NCBI GenBank assembly: GCA_049999805.1
Contig: JBNGIO010006382.1
Span: 220,234-284,233 of the forward strand
Origin: Folioceros fuciformis
Taxonomy: Eukaryota > Anthocerotophyta > Anthocerotopsida > Anthocerotales
DNA: 64,000 nucleotides
Direction of reading: 5' to 3'
This document shows positions 57,446 to 64,000 of the stretch, piece after piece. The notes beneath the pieces were generated by a model, which was given only the letters and a program-made list of their open reading frames with translations, was not told the DNA's origin and did no database searches. Each line of letters opens with the position of its first letter. Within the stretch, counting starts at the first letter, position 1. The position numbers and the translations under genes were made by a program.

Positions 57446-59700
57446 TTATTGCGCCTGTTTCCCTTCTGCTGGTGTGGGGCGAGGTAGTGGCCTGCCCACT
57501 ACGGGCTTGGGAGGGGTGCCTCTTTCCGCTTGGCTGGATCGTAAAAGCAACGCGATTATTCCAGTCACAACTGCCAATATGCATGTTATCCAGAGCCTGC
57601 CTCTCGACGAGGAAAGCAGAGCTTCTAACAGCCACGCCGATGCTATCACAATTGCAACCGCCCAGCCGCTGGCGATCTGAAAGCATCCACCATCAGGAAG
57701 TCAGCTCGGATGTGCTTCAGTCAGGAGAGTAGGAGTATATTCATGACAGACGGGCTTACCACCATAGGCTTTAGAGGCCGTGGAACAGGCTGGTAGAGGT
57801 CCTCTCCAAAAGTGTTGTCCTTGTTGTGCTTGTCCAGCAGATCGTCCTGCGAAAGCAAGTCTAATAAGAGACTGCCAAACAATTACGAGTGAGGAGAGGA
57901 GACTCAGCAAAATTGGTGTGATCGAAGCCATGCACCTTAACGTGAAAAGCCTCACGGCACCAGGATGCGATTTCTTCATCTGTTGTAGGAAGACTGTCCA
58001 GGGCCACCCTTCTTATATGAACATGAACCTGGTACAGGAGCACAGCCTCTGACATATCACCATGAACTGCAATAGAGCCAAGAATTCAATTTACAACACA
58101 GAAGAAGTGCAGGCAACGTCAACACATCAACACAGGTCTGTCCAGTTCTACTTACCACTGAAGGCTGACCCCTCAGAATCCCCAACATAGTGGGTGTCGG
58201 CGTGTCTTTGGGAATTGTAACAGTCATATCATAAATAGCAGGTACAAAAGAGCGAAGATTTTGTACAGCACAAACGAACCCCTGCACCAAATGTTTGTGT
58301 TGACATGCAGATGTGAAAAAACATTTGCAGTCAGGGCTTTACCAATGGTGTGCAAACAACATGCTTGCTGTTCCCATCAGTGAAGTTACCTTTGTACGAG
58401 GAATTAGTACGTTACGAGGAACGGGGATGCCAGACAATGCAGCGTACTCCTGAGCTGCTAGCAACTTGGCCTCGGTAAATCTTGTACCTTCGACAAAAAG
58501 GGCAATCCAAAGGGCGTGAGGGAAGCCCTTCAACCTCTGGAAGCCTTCCTGCACGTTTGGGCGGCATATGAATGAGAGTGGTCGAGGCAACAGCCTGCGA
58601 AGGTGGAACAACCTCAGGGGTTATGATAGCCGATCATTACCTTCAGGGTAGCCTCATCTTGTGCCCAGTTCCTTGCTAGGAACACGTACTCTGAGAACCA
58701 CATAGACCAGCCAATTGCCTGCAACCAGATGATTCCCACCGAAACAAACATTGATATCCACTCAACCAAATTTTCATCAGTCCGGATCAATATCGTGGAG
58801 AGGGACGCACCGGCAAGAACTGTATTGACTTCTTCATAACAGCTCGGGTGCTTCCAAGACATCCAAATCGCTGCAACGATCCGGTGCCAACGGGATTAAA
58901 ATGCAGACACAGGCAAGCCAAGTACACAAGACATTTCTGCAACCTGACAAGGTACTACAATCAAGAATCTTGAAGCTACCTGAGTCTTGAAGCTACCTGA
59001 GCAAGTACCCACCCAACAAGCCAGTCAACATCACTCCGGTGGTTGCAAATCAGAAGGGCATGCTCCTTGCCTGCAAGGGAAGACGTGGACTATCAGAAGA
59101 TTTTCCTGCAAACGTGCACCTGAGCCATCGGCTGCAGAAGCGACAGAAACGGAAAAACACTGCAATCCTCGGTGTCTTCGGAATCCAAGCAGAGTGAAGG
59201 CAACGTCAGGTACCCACCTAGGCGTTTGATTGTCTCGGCTTCAGAATAAACTCGCACCTAGCAAAGATGAGAGAAGCGTGCACCCGGAATTGAGATCCAC
59301 CGTCAAGAAGGCACCCAATTGACGCACATCGCACGGATAAAACAACAATGAAGTGATCCAAAGGTGGGAGGTGAAGCCAGAAAGAAAACCTCTACACCCG
59401 CCCACCAGTCAACTAGCCAAACCAGCTGCGACCAAAGCGCGTCCATCATGTACATATTCGCCAGCCTGTAGGCCTTCCGGGATATAGGTCGCAAGAGAAG
59501 GAGAGTGCACACCTGCGCAGCACAATTGAATACATGCGACACCGTCACGAAGAAAAATTGGGTGGGAGATGGAAGAAAGCGGCCAGAAGGACCACGCAAT
59601 TGTTCAGTCCGGCACGCACTTGCAAGATGTTGATGAAGAAACCGGAGAAGAGGAACGTGATGCCCAGGGGAAGGGCTATGATGCTGGAGGCAGTCCCCAT
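57446..59700 (-). CDS. LPAT: 1-acyl-sn-glycerol-3-phosphate acyltransferase (LPAT2-type, ER)
   Basis: Transfers an acyl group to lysophosphatidic acid, making phosphatidic acid for phospholipid and oil synthesis in the ER. Eleven exons: 59700-59620, 59512-59390, 59257-59218, 59070-58997, 58870-58811, 58718-58641, 58548-58390, 58281-58156, 58028-57936, 57846-57760 and 57676-57446; all phases agree, 383 aa (LPAT2 about 390). Motifs: N-terminal membrane span ([20 protein letters not shown]), acyltransferase block [27 protein letters not shown], block [11 protein letters not shown], block IV VPAIYD, and a C-terminal hydrophobic pair ([32 protein letters not shown]). The ATG at 59700 fits homologues; only GTG lies further upstream. 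A short duplication cttgaagctacctgagt occurs beside exon 4. Confidence 0.96.
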
Positions 59701-61942
59701 CCCGTCTGCTGCTGCTGCCTGCTGCTGCACGGCACTCTCGACTGTGGAGGAAGCCACCCAAAATCAAACTCGCCAAATTTGCAAGCGACTCGTCCTCGTT
59801 ACGCCAAGAGCAAGGCAAGTGACAATTGTCGCCCCTTCCTACACCAAGACGTCTGCCTTCTTGTCCTCGTCTTCATTTATTTAACGCCGTATTTACAGAC
59901 CTAGGTTGGTACATACCTCGTATCGTATACAGCCTGTATTCTTGCTTTCCCGGAATGGTACATAGCTTGTTGCATGCGCCTTAACCTCTTTTCGGACTTC
60001 ACCTGAAAGGGGAAGGCCTCGCTGCTACTGCATGTGCTCCGCGGCACGCCTGGGAGCAGTCCAAGCACGCACAGAGATGGTTCCCGCCGGCAATCGATGT
60101 ATGCTCGGAGGAAGACTGAAACAGACCAGTTACCATGGGAGTTAGTCGCATCGCACTTGTTGGAATGGAGCGCAAGTTCCTCACGGCCGAGTGCTTCACA
60201 CAGTTTGAAGGCATCCAACAGTCCCTAACATTCTTCAGCTGACTGTGTCTCCTGCTTGACTCGCGTGCGAACTTTGCTCGACGGGAGCGAGATGGTAGCA
60301 TTCCGTGGTGTGGATGCTGTCGACACCTGATGCTGCGGAGGGTTTGCTCACTGAGGGCTTCGTGGCTCACGGGTTCGAGGGAGTGGATTGGCCCTCGTCA
60401 CAATGTCGACTAGCTCTGGATGCAGTCAATCTTGCGACTGTTTCCGTAAGAGATGACACTGCATTGCTTTTTGTTGACACCAGTGCCCGCGTGGGTTAGA
60501 TAGAAGGCCAGTGTTTCTTGACAAATTTCTGTCTTCTTCTTTTCATCCTACATCCATCTGGCTTTCATGGTGGAATTGAGCAGGCAATAGCTTCTTTTTG
60601 TCCTGCTTCTGCCAGCCTGTACAGGAACGTCTCCTGGGTATTACCGTTCAAGAGGAGATGTTGATGTGAGGACGAGGCGTGAATTGAACATCTCCATAGA
60701 CATGCTTCTGGATGTTATCGTGCATTGGTGCAAAAAAGTAAGTCTTTGCAGGTCTTGTGGTGCAGAACTACCGTAGTCCACTTCTTAACTTTGGCGGTGA
60801 TTGCTTTGGCCAGGTTTAAGCGCATGATCTAAGCGCATACCATTCTGCAGCTCTGGTTCAACATTGTATGCACAGTCGAATATGAATGAAAATGGAGACA
60901 TAGAGCAGAAGCGACTAGGATCGACGCTAGGATCAGAGTTGAAGAAGCTTCTGGATCTTGTCTTCTTCCATCTTTTCAGCTAGTGCAGCAAACCCAGCAG
61001 CTGGGCTGGAAATCTGAAAAGCTACGAGTCTTCTTCTTTCGTACAAGGTTAGATAAATGCTGCAGGAGGCATCAACGTCAGTTCTGAGCGTCATTTAAAA
61101 GGCATCATGTCAAAGTTGGGGCTTGTTTCTCAAAATCATTAGTCTTCGTTGTTACGTCCGTCCTCGACTTTATGGTGAGTGGAAGAAAGAATGTGAGCTT
61201 ACACCTATGCTGCTGGTTGCAAGACAGACTCCTCGAGTTTGTTCCTACACGAGAAGCAGACGCTTTCCTTGGTTTCCATCACGAGTTGTGAGTTCTAAGG
61301 ATTCCTTCACAAGCACTAGTCTGGATGTTCACTTCTCTTTTGGTGGGGGTAATGCTGACGAGTTCTATGTTTTTGGCATGGGCTCCGTGCATGGGAAATA
61401 CTTTAGATATTTTTAATAATTAATAATTTTTTTATTCAATTCGAATCTAACTACGAAGTTATGCTTTGGATAACTTGGAACAGGTCATATGCAACTATTT
61501 GGTAGGGTGAAACTGCACCTTTATGTTTTGGAGTCCCGACTAGGTACTCCAAAACATAAAGGTGCAGTTTCACCCTTCCAATTTCACTATGTATGTTATA
61601 TATGGAGATGGCTATATATGGCGTTAGAGGTGCAGTGGGCACGACATACCTCTTTAAGAGACAGCTCACTCGACGTAGGCGGAAAGGGGAAACGGGACGT
61701 ACGCTGTACATAGTATGCATCGAAAGATGTGCAGCGACGGGAATACGGGTCCAGAAAGGCACGAAACGAAACACTTCGCAGAATCTCGTCCCAAGTGCTT
61801 GGCGGTTGCTCACTTCCACCGGACGAGACGAAGACTGATAAACCCTCCATTGTTTCTCTGAAGGCTTAAGAAAACAGCCTTAGAAGGCTGAGACCAACGA
61901 GGACAGGCGGTCTCGAAATCGCCCCGGGTCACGGACCTGAAG
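59701..61942. other. Gene-free spacer upstream of LPAT
   Basis: About 2.2 kb between divergent genes. Small frames on both strands resemble nothing known. It includes an AT-rich patch near 61410-61440 and a strong inverted repeat at 61499-61581, listed separately. Confidence 0.45.
61499..61581. repeat. Near-perfect inverted repeat (hairpin)
   Basis: Arms 61505-61534 and 61546-61575 are perfectly complementary over 30 bp, separated by an 11-nt loop (cccgactaggt). Pairing continues outward by one base pair, then one mismatch, then four more pairs. Transcription from either strand would give a stable stem-loop. Confidence 0.9.
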
Positions 61943-62615
61943 ATGCAGAGAGGGTCTGGACAAGCTACCAGTTCCGTAGAGAAGAACAAGGATGATGAGG
62001 TCAAGGACGTGGAGGTGCTCACCAGCGCGTGGGACCTGGTGAGAAGCTTGCGCGGCTTGCTTGCTTCCCATGTCGTTGTTGCCCTCGCTGGAGCATGAGC
62101 TGACCCGGGCGGGCCTTTCTGTCGCAGGTCGTCAGCTGGATGAAGGATACGAGTGGGGATGCAGACAGCGACCCCGAAGACAAGGCTCAGCCGGCATCCT
62201 TGCCGCCAGCTTCTAGGCCACCCAGGTTTCCAAGTGGAATGATGTGAAAGTTGTTGTAGAAGAACGGACAGCAGGGTCTCTCTAACCCATGTCTGCTGCT
62301 GCTGGCTTCAGGGTGGGATTGGGAGCCAAGAGTTTGCTGCAGAAGCAGAAACAGGTTGAAAATCTGAGCCCTCTGGAGAAGAAACTCAAGGCCAAACTGA
62401 AAATCCCGCCTACACATGGCGGCCATCACGGGCAGGCGCACAGCAAGAAGAGAGTTTTATCAGATGAGGAGGGCAAGGTGAACGATGGTTCCGGCGATGA
62501 AGGCCTGGAAAGTAGAGCCTCTGCCTTTCAGCGCAGGAGCCAGATTTCACCCCACACCATCCTTCAGCCAGATGCTACACAAGCTTCAAGAAAACGGAAG
62601 AAAAAACACAAGTAA
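61943..62615 (+). CDS. Small conserved-looking nuclear protein (RLGLGA-type motif)
   Basis: Three exons, 61943-62038, 62128-62225 and 62312-62615, phase-consistent, 165 aa. The middle has SRPPRVGLGAKSLLQK spanning an exon junction and LSPLEKKLKAKLK, and the C-terminus is Lys-rich and nuclear-signal-like (SRKRKKKHK). The RPxRLGLGA motif resembles a small eukaryotic family annotated as a domain of unknown function (DUF3245, from memory); I am not certain of that name. An N-terminal TSAWDLV(V)SWM block may also be conserved. Function unknown; a nucleolar role is only a guess from the basic tail. It is convergent with the next gene, 131 bp between stops. Confidence 0.7.
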
Positions 62616-62746
62616 CTCATGTCCCTGAGCATGTACATGAGTGGCTCTTCTCATCGGAGGAAAGGGGAGACGTCGGCAGGTTGCAGCAAGTGCACAAGTA
62701 TAGCATTGTTGGCGATTGCTGCGGAGGAATAGCATGTGGTGTGTCA

Positions 62747-63328
62747 TCAAATGCGCCTGTCCGAATCCCTGAAGCTTCTAGAGATCTGCACGTCCAGTGA
62801 AAGAACAAACTTAAGCCTCTGTCAGGTGAAAGTTTCGGAGGTATCAGGTCACGATGGAGAACACGCTCACCTCTGCCCTCAAGCTTTCAGAGAACTTCTT
62901 CACTTGCTCGGCCACGTCCGCTTTAGTTTCTTGGCCTGTCAAGAGGCATCAGATTGAACATCTCGGTTAGCCATCGAGCTGGCATATTACACACCGCCAC
63001 AGGACTCTACGCTTTTGCTATCGTCATCATAATACATAAATTCCCGTTCGAAGCTAAGCTAACCTTTCAGTGCAAGCTCTTCAAGCTTCTTCGACGACTG
63101 CACAGCAAATCGTTGAAATGAAGGACTGCACATCCCACCAACCATCATCCACATCAATCTCCCCCTGTCACTCGAAAACCATTCGTTCTGCCAAATACCT
63201 TGCGGAAGGTCAGCAACAACAGATTTAAAGAATTCTCGCAGGCACACGTACTTGTTGGCAAGCCGATCTACCAGCAACTCGTTCACCACATACTGCATGA
63301 CCCTAGCGAGGAAACCTCTGCCAGACAT
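62747..63328 (-). CDS. Small plant-type hypothetical protein
   Basis: Four short exons, 63328-63252, 63125-63064, 62935-62871 and 62818-62747, in consistent phase, 91 aa. The N-terminus MSGRGFLARVMQYVVNEL is followed by RLANNPSFQRFAVQSSKKLE across the first intron and then an amphipathic helix (EQVKKFSESLRAE). This pattern resembles a small plant protein family of roughly 90-100 aa that I recall only as uncharacterised; a mitochondrial location is possible. The last exon is the least certain: its acceptor is acceptable but its residues show no recognisable similarity. Confidence 0.6.
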
Positions 63329-64000
63329 CTTGCCGAGATGTCAATTCCAAACTGCAGGGACGCACAAACAGAAAATGACGCGAAGAGTAAGCCCAGGACA
63401 CCGATAGATCGACCATAACCGAAATGAAATTCAATCCATGCCCTCCACGCATAGATTCGAGGAGGATTCGGACCCAAACCCTACAAGCGGGGCGTGGATC
63501 CTTCGATGCTGCAGAACTGCGTGGTGGGCACGGCGCCGGCTCGGCGAAATTGTTTACCGACTACAAATCAGCCACACCGGCGAACCCTGCCTGATCCAGA
63601 ACAATCCGACAAACTTCTGAAACCTGAACGGGGTCATTGACAACGTGGAAACCGTATCACTTATATAAGAGTTCAAGTCGGCAAAAGTAGCCTTCCTCAG
63701 TGCCCTGTCTGCTGGAGGTCTCAGCTACAGCACCCTGTCGCGACAATCAGACAAAGCTCCTGAGGAACACAGTGTGCGTGAGAGCTTCAACGCTGCGCAA
63801 AACAAGATGCAAGCTGAAGCTACTAGAAGAACGCAGAGACGGGGGTGGGTTCGACGAAGTGAAGATGTATCTGCATCTACTTCGACTCTTTGGAGCGAAT
63901 GGCTGTTAATTATGGTGGGATTGTCTGCGTCCCCTTGACCAAGCTTCCTTGAGTTTCGAAACCTGACATTGCGGCGGAACGGGACGAGCCAAAGAATATC
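63329..64000. other. Right end of window, no gene recognised
   Basis: Upstream flank of the small minus-strand gene. A 69-codon plus-strand frame at 63700-63909 has no recognisable features. No RNA gene or repeat is seen. Confidence 0.45.

Overview
This is nuclear DNA of a land plant. The genes are split by short GT-AG introns of roughly 40-350 bp, and they encode plant families: stromal/thylakoid ascorbate peroxidase, plastid ribulose-phosphate epimerase, a Ycf54-type chlorophyll-cyclase factor, a glutamate-receptor-like channel, a PLS-class PPR protein with an E/E+ tail, an F-box/kelch protein, a steroleosin-like dehydrogenase and LPAT2-type acyltransferase. The E/E+ PPR argues against marchantiid liverworts, which as far as I know have lost RNA editing. 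A seed-free lineage (fern, lycophyte, hornwort or other bryophyte) fits gene style and spacing, but I cannot name the species.

Layout. 0.4-8.7 kb is a compact gene block: formate-tetrahydrofolate ligase (-), ribulose-phosphate 3-epimerase (+), thylakoid ascorbate peroxidase (-), gamma-glutamylcyclotransferase-like (+). 9.5-11.4 kb has an unrecognised Ser-rich reading frame running into a 400-bp gap. 11.8-16.1 kb has no recognisable gene and includes an AT-rich island. 16.1-24.2 kb carries an F-box/kelch gene (-), a six-exon glutamate-receptor-like gene (+) and a six-exon steroleosin-type SDR (-). 25.4-31.0 kb is a decayed Copia retrotransposon. 31.0-35.3 kb is repeat-rich, with a ~158-bp tandem array, minisatellites and an LTR-like segment. 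35.7-39.5 kb has an intronless PI-PLC (+) facing a sterol C5-desaturase (-). 39.66-46.32 kb is a 6.65-kb element with ~1.25-kb direct terminal repeats around a reverse transcriptase with a YMDD active site. 46.8-64 kb has an intronless PPR gene (-), UTP14 (+), tRNA-Cys (-), YCF54 (+), LPAT (-), and two small conserved-looking genes facing each other.

Most genes are housekeeping: one-carbon metabolism, Calvin/pentose-phosphate cycle, plastid H2O2 removal, sterol and phospholipid synthesis, phosphoinositide signalling, organelle RNA processing, ribosome biogenesis and chlorophyll synthesis. They form no operon-like unit; neighbours are mostly divergent or convergent pairs.

The most unusual item is the reverse-transcriptase element with long direct repeats (Penelope-like is the best guess). 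Other points: an SDR whose catalytic Tyr is read as Phe, an ascorbate peroxidase intron whose retention would switch a thylakoid form to a soluble one, a near-perfect 30-bp-arm hairpin, and assembly gaps flanked by exact 47-nt duplications that are almost certainly artefacts.
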